A program made the position numbers and the translations under genes. DNA of 12,192 bases from Lachnospiraceae bacterium (lineage in GTDB: Bacteria > Bacillota_A > Clostridia > Lachnospirales > Lachnospiraceae), in the NCBI GenBank assembly GCA_017464045.1, contig JAFUEG010000270.1, positions 1 through 12,192 on the forward strand, read 5' to 3'. The notes under the pieces were generated by a model. That model saw only the letters and a program-made list of their open reading frames with translations. It was not told the origin of the DNA and searched no databases. Below, in pieces: positions 7,010-12,192 of this stretch; the stretch's first letter is position 1, and each line of letters begins with the position of its first letter.

Positions 7010-7074
7010 TAAGTATTTTAACCTTTGTCTTTTTTTAATTTTTGTCTATTTTTATTTGTGAGGGGTGATGTTTA

Positions 7075-7974
7075 ATGAATGATAATAAAATTTATTTTAA
7101 TAAAGCCAATAATAACAGTATCAGTTCCAAACCCGACCTGTCATCTTTGCCGACCGGCAAAATAAAATATGGTCTTACCAACGATTACATGTTCAGAGCG
7201 GTATTTCAGGAGAACAAAAAAGCTCTCGAGGGACTACTCTATGCTCTGTTGGCACTGCCCGAGGGAAGCATAGCTGCTATAGATATTGAAAATCCAATCG
7301 AGCTTGGCAAAGTTATAAATGATAAAACCTGTATATTGGATTTAAAGATTATGCTGAATAATAAACAGCTTTTAAATATAGAAATGCAGGTGACGGATTA
7401 TAGCAATTGGCCCGAGCGCTCACTTACATATCTTTGCAGGGCATTTGATCATCTAAAAAGCGGCGAGGACTATAGCATGGTTCGTCCTACCATGCACATA
7501 GGGATAATTGATTTTGATCTGCCGGGGCTTTCGCCGGAATTTTATGCGGAATACATGCTGCTCAACGCCAAAAATGGTGAAGTTTATAGTGACAAGTTCC
7601 GTCTACGTGTGTTAAACTTAAATCAAGTAAACAATTTACCTGAAGACTGCAAAAACAGTCTGTATCATTGGGCGAAGCTTTTTAAAGCCACCACTTGGGA
7701 GGAGATAAAAATGTTAGCAGAAAAAAATGATTATATGGGTGAAACGATTGTGACCATGCATCAAATGACTGAAGACGAAAAAATAGCTGCTGAATGTGCC
7801 GCACGTGAACGCTATGAAAGAGATACACTTTCTATCTATAGAAAAGGACTGCGTGAAGGTCGCGCAGAAACCGAAGCGATAATTGCCGAGAAAGATAAAT
7901 CCTTGATGGAAAAAGATAACACCATAGCCGAACTTACCAGACAATTAGAAGAGCTAAAATCACAAATCAAGTAA
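7075..7974 (+). CDS. Rpn family recombination-promoting nuclease (PD-(D/E)XK, PDDEXK_2 type)
   Basis: This 299-aa protein has the Rpn layout. LTNDYMFRAVF at 34-44 is the characteristic entry to the nuclease domain. ILDLK with Asp89 and NIEMQV with Glu103-x-Gln105 form the PD-(D/E)XK-like D...E-x-Q site, and YLCRAFDHLKSGEDY (119-133) is the usual following helix. After a linker helical region (about 190-215) the tail is highly charged, with KGLREGRAE followed by heptad-like repeats (EKDKSLM, EKDNTIA and so on) forming a coiled coil to the end. Family members are DNA endonucleases; E. coli Rpn proteins promote RecA-independent recombination and act as toxic antiphage proteins. The ATG at 7075 is preceded by a GAGGGGTGAT ribosome site. 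The nuclease residues look intact. It stands alone on the plus strand, with no inverted-repeat ends that would make it part of an insertion sequence. A second, internal start at 7711 is described separately. Confidence 0.88.
   Translation: MNDNKIYFNKANNNSISSKPDLSSLPTGKIKYGLTNDYMFRAVFQENKKALEGLLYALLALPEGSIAAIDIENPIELGKVINDKTCILDLKIMLNNKQLLNIEMQVTDYSNWPERSLTYLCRAFDHLKSGEDYSMVRPTMHIGIIDFDLPGLSPEFYAEYMLLNAKNGEVYSDKFRLRVLNLNQVNNLPEDCKNSLYHWAKLFKATTWEEIKMLAEKNDYMGETIVTMHQMTEDEKIAAECAARERYERDTLSIYRKGLREGRAETEAIIAEKDKSLMEKDNTIAELTRQLEELKSQIK
7711..7974 (+). CDS. Putative internal gene: separately translated C-terminal Rpn fragment (RpnS-like)
   Basis: An in-frame ATG (Met213 of the long protein) is preceded by GGGAGGAG at 7697-7704. 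Its GGAGG core (7698-7702) ends eight bases before the ATG, a stronger and better placed ribosome site than that of the full gene. It would yield an 87-residue protein starting MLAEKNDYMGE and consisting of the helical linker, the KGLREGR segment and the coiled-coil tail without the nuclease domain. Work on E. coli Rpn genes showed that a separately translated C-terminal protein (RpnS) binds and blocks the toxic full-length nuclease (RpnL). The same architecture is inferred here. The codons under the site encode Trp-Glu-Glu, so the match could partly reflect amino-acid constraint. Confidence 0.45.
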   Translation: MLAEKNDYMGETIVTMHQMTEDEKIAAECAARERYERDTLSIYRKGLREGRAETEAIIAEKDKSLMEKDNTIAELTRQLEELKSQIK

Positions 7975-8024
7975 AGCAATCCCCGGAGTTGCTTATATGT
8001 AACCTCTTTACCATTTTTTACAAA

Positions 8025-8049
8025 AAAGTGTGCCGATTTGGCACACTTT
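8025..8049. terminator. Bidirectional terminator between the Rpn gene and the minus-strand cluster
   Basis: AAAGTGTGCC (8025-8034) and GGCACACTTT (8040-8049) form a perfect 10-bp stem with a five-base loop. On the minus strand the stem runs into six T residues (complement of 8022-8027) and a further T-poor/A-rich tail, making a classic terminator for the glycosyltransferase cluster, whose last gene ends at 8069. On the plus strand the tail is TTTACTTTAG, weaker but usable for the Rpn transcript. Confidence 0.85.
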
Positions 8050-8068
8050 ACTTTAGTTAACGAAATAT

Positions 8069-8245
8069 CTAGATTTGATGTCTTACTACCTTGTATTCAT
8101 CTCCGTCCTTGTAATACGGACAGCCTTTAAAGTTACTCGACACAAGCCTTCCGTAATCGTCCTCATCCATATTGACATCACAATAATACTCTTCATATTC
8201 ATCGTCATATGCAAAATATGCACATGTATCACAGCTTGTCTGCAT
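8069..8245 (-). CDS. DUF6472-like small cysteine-containing protein
   Basis: The 58-aa product begins MQTSCDTCAYFAYDDEYEEY and ends GDEYKVVRHQI. It has CxxC at residues 5-8, further Cys at 22 and 42, and a very acidic, tyrosine-rich body. This matches the small Clostridial proteins grouped as DUF6472 (CxxC, then acidic D/E-Y stretch, then CPYY/F...DEYKIVRKQ). Function is unknown; four cysteines suggest a zinc or other metal site (inference). The ATG follows an AAGGTGG ribosome site whose first A belongs to the TAA stop of the glycosyltransferase/acyltransferase fusion gene 14 bases upstream, so translation is probably coupled. The terminator at 8025-8049 follows the stop. The family call is from memory of the pattern. 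Confidence 0.82.
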   Translation of the reverse strand: MQTSCDTCAYFAYDDEYEEYYCDVNMDEDDYGRLVSSNFKGCPYYKDGDEYKVVRHQI

Positions 8246-8259
8246 AAATTAGCACCACC

Positions 8260-10062
8260 TTATTCGTCACAAGTATATTTAAGCGGTATTCCGTAGGTTG
8301 TTTCGTATATTTCCTTCCATACGGCATAGTTTTTATCCATCATTTCCTTTACATTGACTGCGCGGCTCTTGTCAGGATCCGGATAAATAGGTTCAGATAC
8401 ATGGATAGTGTATTCCTGAACCGGAAGTCCTCCTTCACCCGGCACATTACTGTCCTCCATAGTTATAAAGCAAGGAAGCACAGGAACATTATTCTTTGCC
8501 GCAAAGGTATATCCGCCCTTCTTTAAAGGCTTCGGCTTTTTATAGTTCCACCACATACTCTGTTCAGGATATATAAGTATGAAATGTCCCTTTTGAAGTA
8601 TTGTATCCACAGCCTTTATAAACTTCTTCATAGTCTCCTTGTTGGAGCTTAAAGGAAGCGTGTTACAGTTGCGCATCAAAAGACCGTAAAAGCCCGGAAA
8701 GCTGGTATAGTTTCCCTCTCGTATAATTCTAAAGAACTTACGTCTTCTCTGCCTTGATTTTTCATAAGTTATATGCATGGCAAAGCTGTCCATGGCATTA
8801 AAATGGTTACAGGTAATAATTGCTCCGCTCTTAAGATTTCTGTAGTTTTCTATACCCTTTATCTCTTTTATGATAAACTGCTTTTTCCTTATCATAGTAT
8901 TGAGAAACCATCTTGCAAGCCTAAAGGCATATCTGGTTCTCATACGATTGGACATATTTTTCCTAAGATAGTCAACCTCATCAGGCATAAGCTCTCTTCC
9001 CGGTGGATCGTCCTCCACATCCTCATCAAATCTGCCTTCCTTTTCGTACTGTTCTATCTTCTTTATGATATCCTGTCTGGTTATCTTCGGCTGGTCTATA
9101 CCAAGATATTTGTGGAGATAATTATCCTCCCTTTGCATCTCATCTATAGCGATATGCTCAAGTTTTTCTCCAACCTCATCAAAAGCTTTATTGTCAGCCG
9201 CCGTACGCTCGTCATACTCCTTTTTAAGCATCGGATAAAACATGGTTTCCTTGGAAATGTCCCAATAAATCTTTGAATTTCTTATACCCTTACTGTGCCA
9301 AGGCTTAACCGCATATGCATAGTGAATTATACTAACATCCTTTAAATCGCGGTCTACCGGATCTGAAGTCTGATAATTCCACCTCTTATCGATCCAAAGT
9401 ATCTTATCCTGACATATGATATTAAGATAATCCTCGTCCTGTGTAACAACAAATGTATATTCATTTATCAAATCTACGAATTTCTGTAAAATGTTCTGTT
9501 TCCTGAACTGTTTGCTGTTTATAACCAGAACTCCGGCATTAAAATAAGCCATCCTGCTTATACCAAGCACCTGTTCAACATAGCTGCCAAAGATATCATG
9601 ATTTACCATAACCTGTTCATTTGCGGCTCCAACATAGTTTTTTCCGAGTTCATACTGATAAAGCTTTGCAACATCATCCAAAACAATTATATCCGCATCC
9701 AGATAAATTACCTTATCATACTGTGGGAACATATCCGCTATAAACATTCTGTAATAGGTTGTATATGAATAATAATCCCTTATGGACAGCTTCTTTCTTA
9801 TCTTTTCAATTCTTTTTGTTACATTTTCAAAGCTGATGGTAACATTTTCAGTTTCCATCTCCTTAATTCTTTCCTGATTCTGATTGGTTATATCCTCATG
9901 AAGAATATGTATGTTGTATTGATTTTCAGGACTTGTATTATTGATAAGCGACTTAAGACATGCCGCAAAATACTTGACATACTTATCATCAATTGCAAAA
10001 AAAACCGGGATTAAACGACTTTTTTTCATCAATCTTCTATCCATAAAATTAAGGCTGCTCAT
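8260..10062 (-). CDS. Two-domain enzyme: GT8 glycosyltransferase fused to PlsC-type acyltransferase
   Basis: This is a 600-aa protein with two catalytic domains. Residues about 17-280 are a GT8 glycosyltransferase: IPVFFAIDDKYV at the start, metal/UDP-sugar motif YLDAD at 120-124, FNAGVLVIN at 174-182, TQDEDYLN at 207-214 and the HYAYAVKPWH motif at 247-256. Residues about 395-590, after an acidic linker, form a PlsC/LPLAT acyltransferase with H420-x4-D425 in NHFNAMD, YPEQSMWW at 498-505 and VPVLPCF at 526-532. The GT8 half should transfer a hexose from a nucleotide sugar with retention of configuration, and the other half an acyl chain. Together they suggest an acylated sugar or glycolipid. 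There is no clear transmembrane helix; the basic patch near 430-445 could touch the membrane. The start codon lies inside the previous GT8 gene (14-base overlap), with AAGGAG 10 bases upstream. Substrates are unknown. Confidence 0.87.
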   Translation of the reverse strand: MSSLNFMDRRLMKKSRLIPVFFAIDDKYVKYFAACLKSLINNTSPENQYNIHILHEDITNQNQERIKEMETENVTISFENVTKRIEKIRKKLSIRDYYSYTTYYRMFIADMFPQYDKVIYLDADIIVLDDVAKLYQYELGKNYVGAANEQVMVNHDIFGSYVEQVLGISRMAYFNAGVLVINSKQFRKQNILQKFVDLINEYTFVVTQDEDYLNIICQDKILWIDKRWNYQTSDPVDRDLKDVSIIHYAYAVKPWHSKGIRNSKIYWDISKETMFYPMLKKEYDERTAADNKAFDEVGEKLEHIAIDEMQREDNYLHKYLGIDQPKITRQDIIKKIEQYEKEGRFDEDVEDDPPGRELMPDEVDYLRKNMSNRMRTRYAFRLARWFLNTMIRKKQFIIKEIKGIENYRNLKSGAIITCNHFNAMDSFAMHITYEKSRQRRRKFFRIIREGNYTSFPGFYGLLMRNCNTLPLSSNKETMKKFIKAVDTILQKGHFILIYPEQSMWWNYKKPKPLKKGGYTFAAKNNVPVLPCFITMEDSNVPGEGGLPVQEYTIHVSEPIYPDPDKSRAVNVKEMMDKNYAVWKEIYETTYGIPLKYTCDE

Positions 10063-10879
10063 CTTCCAACTTCTCCTTCCAGTCTAAATATTCGTCTAAA
10101 ATATCATCAAATTGGTTATACCTAAAAACCTTTTTCATTCTGTCGATATGCCACTGCTTTACATTTTCCGTATGCGGATACGGAAGATAAAAAAGTCTCT
10201 TTGAAAAATGTCTTACCACAGTTGATTTATGCAAAAACTTCTGGTCATTAAATTTCTGTGGAAGCATCCTTTTTCTCGTGGTACTTCTGATTATGGCACT
10301 CTGGTCTGCAAAGGTAAGCTTCTTAATCTTTATAAGCTCCCTTGCCTTCTCAAATAATCCTGTTTCCCTGCATTTTTTCATGTTAAACAAAAGCACGCCT
10401 GCGTTGATATAATTAGGATATATGAGGTATTTTCCATAGTGATCCCTGGCTGCCGCATACTCATAATCCGAAACATCATGATTATAAAGAAGTGCGATAT
10501 CCCTGTTAAACATGATATCCGCATCAAGGTACAAAATTTTATCCGGTATATCGGAAAGCATATCCATAAAAAGCCTTATAAGCGTATAAGGTGAACAATA
10601 GCACTGCTCATTTGGACTGCCCGCAAATTCCCTGTTATAAATATCCGTCACATCTATGCATTTTATCTCATTATCGGAATTGTATTTTTTAGCCGCTTGG
10701 CTAAGTATATCTATCTGACGTTTTGTGATTGGAGTGTATTCCTCCTTGATAAAGGAAACATCCATTGTGAGTATATAAAAATTAAATGGTTCTTTGACCT
10801 TGGTACGCTTTAAAACAGACAGCATACTTGTCATAACTCCGTCAAAGACCTTATAATTACCAGCATATAGTATATTCAT
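10049..10879 (-). CDS. GT8 family glycosyltransferase (stand-alone)
   Basis: This 276-aa protein begins MNILYAGNYKVFDGVMTSML, a GT-A fold start. It has YLDADIMF at 117-124 (the D-x-D metal and nucleotide-sugar motif), the INAGVLLFN motif at 158-166, ADQSAI at 191-196 (catalytic-region D-Q), and histidine motifs near 224 and in VKQWH at 240-244. These mark glycosyltransferase family 8, LgtC/Gly-type retaining hexosyltransferases using UDP-glucose or UDP-galactose. There is no signal peptide or membrane helix, so it acts on the cytoplasmic side. An AAAGGG site stands six bases before the ATG. Its 3' end overlaps the fusion gene by 14 bases and it follows the acyltransferase gene by 92 bases without a terminator, so all are likely one transcript. 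It is clearly distinct in sequence from the GT8 half of the fusion and so may add a different sugar. Confidence 0.87.
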   Translation of the reverse strand: MNILYAGNYKVFDGVMTSMLSVLKRTKVKEPFNFYILTMDVSFIKEEYTPITKRQIDILSQAAKKYNSDNEIKCIDVTDIYNREFAGSPNEQCYCSPYTLIRLFMDMLSDIPDKILYLDADIMFNRDIALLYNHDVSDYEYAAARDHYGKYLIYPNYINAGVLLFNMKKCRETGLFEKARELIKIKKLTFADQSAIIRSTTRKRMLPQKFNDQKFLHKSTVVRHFSKRLFYLPYPHTENVKQWHIDRMKKVFRYNQFDDILDEYLDWKEKLEDEQP

Positions 10880-10941
10880 AACAAACCCTTTTTATAACTT
10901 ATCATTTTTTTACTTAATTATCAATAATTTATCCGGAAAAA

Positions 10942-10980
10942 TATATCAATCCGTTATCTGTAATAATTATATCAATCCGT
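10942..10980. repeat. Direct repeat of 13 bp, period 26, across the acyltransferase stop codon
   Basis: TATATCAATCCGT occurs at 10942-10954 and again at 10968-10980. The second copy contains the stop codon of the acyltransferase gene and its last codons. The 13-base spacing and exact match may be a small duplication or a pair of protein or RNA binding sites in the gap between the acyltransferase and GT8 genes. Confidence 0.6.
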
Positions 10981-11760
10981 CTTTTTTATATAACGAACCT
11001 TTTCAACAGTATTTTTTTCACTTCGCTTAACCATTATATCATACACACTGTCCCGAAGTCTCTTTCTGCTTTCAGCAACCGGGACATTATCCTCCGGATA
11101 AAACGGTCCGTCCACATAAGTAACCATCCTTACACCACCGAATAAGAATCTCTTTTGATAGGTATTGGTAAAACAAAAAACAGGAGTTTTATATTTTACC
11201 GGATACCCAAAGGATTTATCCGTAAATGGTCTGATATGTGTATAAAACGGCCATATATGAGCCTCCGGATATATGGTTATGCAATCCTTTATCTTACATA
11301 CACGCCTTTCAAGAGACTTCATAAAATTAATCATAGCCTTTTTATCATCCGGAAGCGGAATTGCACCAAGGCATGGTGTAACATGTCCGAATATCGGCAT
11401 GGAAACATTATCGGGATGAACAATAACCGATACATTTTTAGGCATACATATCATGGACGGTATAAGTGCATCGGCACCCGCATTGGTATGATTGCCATAT
11501 AGGAAAAAGCCCTTATCCTCTTTCTTCCTTAAATACTCCTTTATAACCTTCCTGTTCACTATCCTGTGACCGTAGACAAGCTTAAGATATAAAAAAGCAA
11601 TCGGCTTTGCAAATATTACGTAGATGATAAATCTTGCTATCCTTCTTCCGACACCGCCGTCATAATCATAGCTTTCATCTATCCTTCTGGCATCAATTTT
11701 TGCCTTTGCAAATTCATCCTCTAATTCATTTTTATAATATATAACTTTTCTTTTTTCCAT
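10972..11760 (-). CDS. PlsC-like (LPLAT superfamily) acyltransferase
   Basis: From the ATG at 11760 the protein has 262 residues (a frame from a TTG at 11772 adds four). A hydrophobic stretch around residues 42-62 should anchor it to the inner face of the membrane. The catalytic histidine sits in GNHTNAGAD, where the spacing to Asp is five residues instead of the canonical four. The block that is FPEGTR in PlsC reads YPEAHIWPF. Related Clostridial acyltransferases with a GNHT...D block show the same five-residue spacing, so it is probably a subfamily trait rather than a lesion. The likely activity is transfer of an acyl group from acyl-ACP or acyl-CoA to a lysolipid or sugar acceptor. The ribosome site is weak (GAAG, six bases before the ATG). 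It leads the cluster of GT8 and GT8-acyltransferase genes and has its own leader of 81 bases after iorB. Confidence 0.82.
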   Translation of the reverse strand: MEKRKVIYYKNELEDEFAKAKIDARRIDESYDYDGGVGRRIARFIIYVIFAKPIAFLYLKLVYGHRIVNRKVIKEYLRKKEDKGFFLYGNHTNAGADALIPSMICMPKNVSVIVHPDNVSMPIFGHVTPCLGAIPLPDDKKAMINFMKSLERRVCKIKDCITIYPEAHIWPFYTHIRPFTDKSFGYPVKYKTPVFCFTNTYQKRFLFGGVRMVTYVDGPFYPEDNVPVAESRKRLRDSVYDIMVKRSEKNTVEKVRYIKKTD

Positions 11761-11792
11761 ATAAATCTTCAATAAAATTTTAACAATTTTAC

Positions 11793-11821
11793 TTTATAAA
11801 CTAATGATCACATATCATTAA
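11793..11821 (-). promoter_or_regulatory. Candidate promoter and operator for the acyltransferase/GT8 cluster
   Basis: A minus-strand TATAAA (11798 to 11793) lies 17 bases after a poor TTAATG -35 (11821 to 11816). A perfect inverted repeat, TAATGAT-N5-ATCATTA (11802-11820), covers the -35 and spacer, where a repressor would bind. Transcription would begin near 11786. All elements are AT-only or nearly so and could arise by chance. Confidence 0.3.
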
Positions 11822-11841
11822 TATCTATTAAATAATTAAAC

Positions 11842-12192
11842 TTATACATACTCCATACCAAGAGTAAGAGCCTTCATGTTCATATCTATAAACTCCGGCT
11901 TAAGCTTACTTTTAAGGACTTTCTTCACAGATTCTTCCGAAAGCTCTGCAGCTCCTGTTTTTATAATTGTACCCACCAAAGCCACATTTACAACCTTGGA
12001 GGAGCCACATTCCTCACATATTTTATTGCCGTCGACAACTATAACCCTGTCAACCTTTGACTTTATATAATCAATCATCTTGCGGCTGTCATACTCGATT
12101 CCGGCAAGGGAAGCAGTTACCGGACATATAGGATTGTCGCAGACGATAACTATACCCTCCGGCTTTAGATACGGAAGATTTCTTACTGCCTC
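11842..12192 (-). CDS. iorB: Indolepyruvate:ferredoxin oxidoreductase beta subunit, C-terminal part (cut by window edge)
   Basis: The frame is open to the right edge and gives 116 residues, starting EAVRNLPYLKPEGIVIVCDN and ending LTLGMEYV. The first block (xAxRxLPYLKPxG, then NPIxP) and the later VVDGNKICEECGSSKVVNVALVG are the typical C-terminal half of the gamma-type subunit of 2-oxoacid:ferredoxin oxidoreductases, closest in pattern to IorB. With IorA it oxidatively decarboxylates aryl pyruvates from aromatic amino acids to acyl-CoA, reducing ferredoxin. An internal Met at 12078 is not the start, because the family pattern continues upstream of it. A CEEC cluster is present within this part. 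Confusion with another 2-oxoacid oxidoreductase gamma subunit is possible. iorA is expected just beyond the window. Confidence 0.72.
   Translation of the reverse strand, partial: EAVRNLPYLKPEGIVIVCDNPICPVTASLAGIEYDSRKMIDYIKSKVDRVIVVDGNKICEECGSSKVVNVALVGTIIKTGAAELSEESVKKVLKSKLKPEFIDMNMKALTLGMEYV

Larger units (their letters stand above)
6651..7074 (+). other. AT-rich non-coding stretch upstream of the Rpn gene
   Basis: No convincing reading frame is present. The stretch is markedly more AT-rich than the surrounding genes and contains several inverted repeats. These are an interrupted one at 6709-6743 (TGTAA..TTTTG against CAAAA..TTACA), TGGTATT/AATACCA at 6823-6849, a palindrome with one G/T at 6853-6868, and CATACAAG/CTTGTATG at 6927-6962. 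TTTGTCT occurs twice near 7024 and 7041. AT-rich sequence makes such repeats easy to obtain by chance. It may be an extended untranslated leader, an old insertion scar or an unrecognised small RNA. Confidence 0.5.

Noticed and set aside
7068..7082. Four-codon frame overlapping the Rpn start codon
   Set aside because: It is very short and its ATG lies within the ribosome site region. It is most likely chance.
6651..7974. Rpn gene and flank as an insertion sequence
   Set aside because: I found no matching terminal inverted repeats or target-site duplication around the gene. Rpn proteins resemble transposases by name only.
7974..7994. AAGCAA/TTGCTT hairpin right after the Rpn stop as a terminator
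   Set aside because: It has only 6 bp and no T-run. The 10-bp stem at 8025-8049 is the convincing terminator.
8075..8296. Plus-strand 73-codon frame between the Rpn gene and the fusion gene
   Set aside because: It lies antisense to the DUF6472-like gene, which has a good ribosome site and family pattern.
10896..10924. TTGATA-17-TAAGTT as a promoter for the GT8 gene
   Set aside because: The predicted start near 10889 falls inside the AAAAGGG ribosome site, and the -10 matches only three of six bases.
11758..11772. TTG at 11772 as start of the acyltransferase
   Set aside because: There is no ribosome site before it. An ATG four codons later is preceded by at least a weak GAAG.
12076..12078. 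ATG at 12078 as the start of a 78-aa gene
   Set aside because: The frame is open to the window edge, and the upstream 38 codons carry the IorB family pattern, so this is an internal Met of a partial gene.

Overview
The window looks like chromosome from an AT-rich, spore-forming Firmicute, most likely a Lachnospiraceae-type Clostridium relative. The reasons are the low GC, strong AGGAG-type ribosome sites, a pair of short CotF-like coat genes, a 58-aa DUF6472-like protein and an indolepyruvate:ferredoxin oxidoreductase subunit (anaerobic amino-acid metabolism). No rRNA, tRNA, CRISPR array or complete insertion sequence is visible.

Layout from left to right. Positions 1-111 (minus) hold the first 37 codons of carB, with its own promoter. 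Positions 212-3784 (minus) hold two tightly spaced genes: a patatin-like phospholipase followed by an unusual 870-aa SF2 helicase with a glycine-rich hydrophobic segment. Positions 3874-4476 (minus) hold a ThrH-type phosphatase/phosphotransferase, driven by a near-consensus promoter that lies across the stop codon of the upstream MATE transporter gene (4540-5970, minus). A divergent promoter region (5971-6125) then drives two small CotF-like spore coat genes on the plus strand (6126-6606). The first has its ribosome site inside a perfect 9-bp hairpin. After a terminator comes about 420 bases of AT-rich non-coding sequence and then an Rpn-family PD-(D/E)XK nuclease gene (7075-7974, plus). This gene carries a strong internal ribosome site and in-frame ATG that would give a separate 87-aa C-terminal protein.

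A terminator hairpin at 8025-8049, usable from both sides, separates this plus-strand block from a minus-strand cluster reading 11760 to 8069. The cluster encodes a PlsC-type acyltransferase, a GT8 glycosyltransferase, a single protein that fuses a GT8 domain to a second PlsC-type acyltransferase, and a small cysteine-containing DUF6472-like protein. Two sugar-transfer and two acyl-transfer modules in one array suggest synthesis of an acylated sugar or glycolipid at the membrane; the product is unknown. The right edge (11842-12192, minus) is the C-terminal part of iorB.

The two most interesting items are the Rpn gene with a likely gene-within-gene partner (the arrangement described for Rpn toxin/antiphage proteins) and the GT8/acyltransferase cluster with its fusion enzyme. 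Next come the hairpin over the coat gene ribosome site and the patatin-helicase pair.
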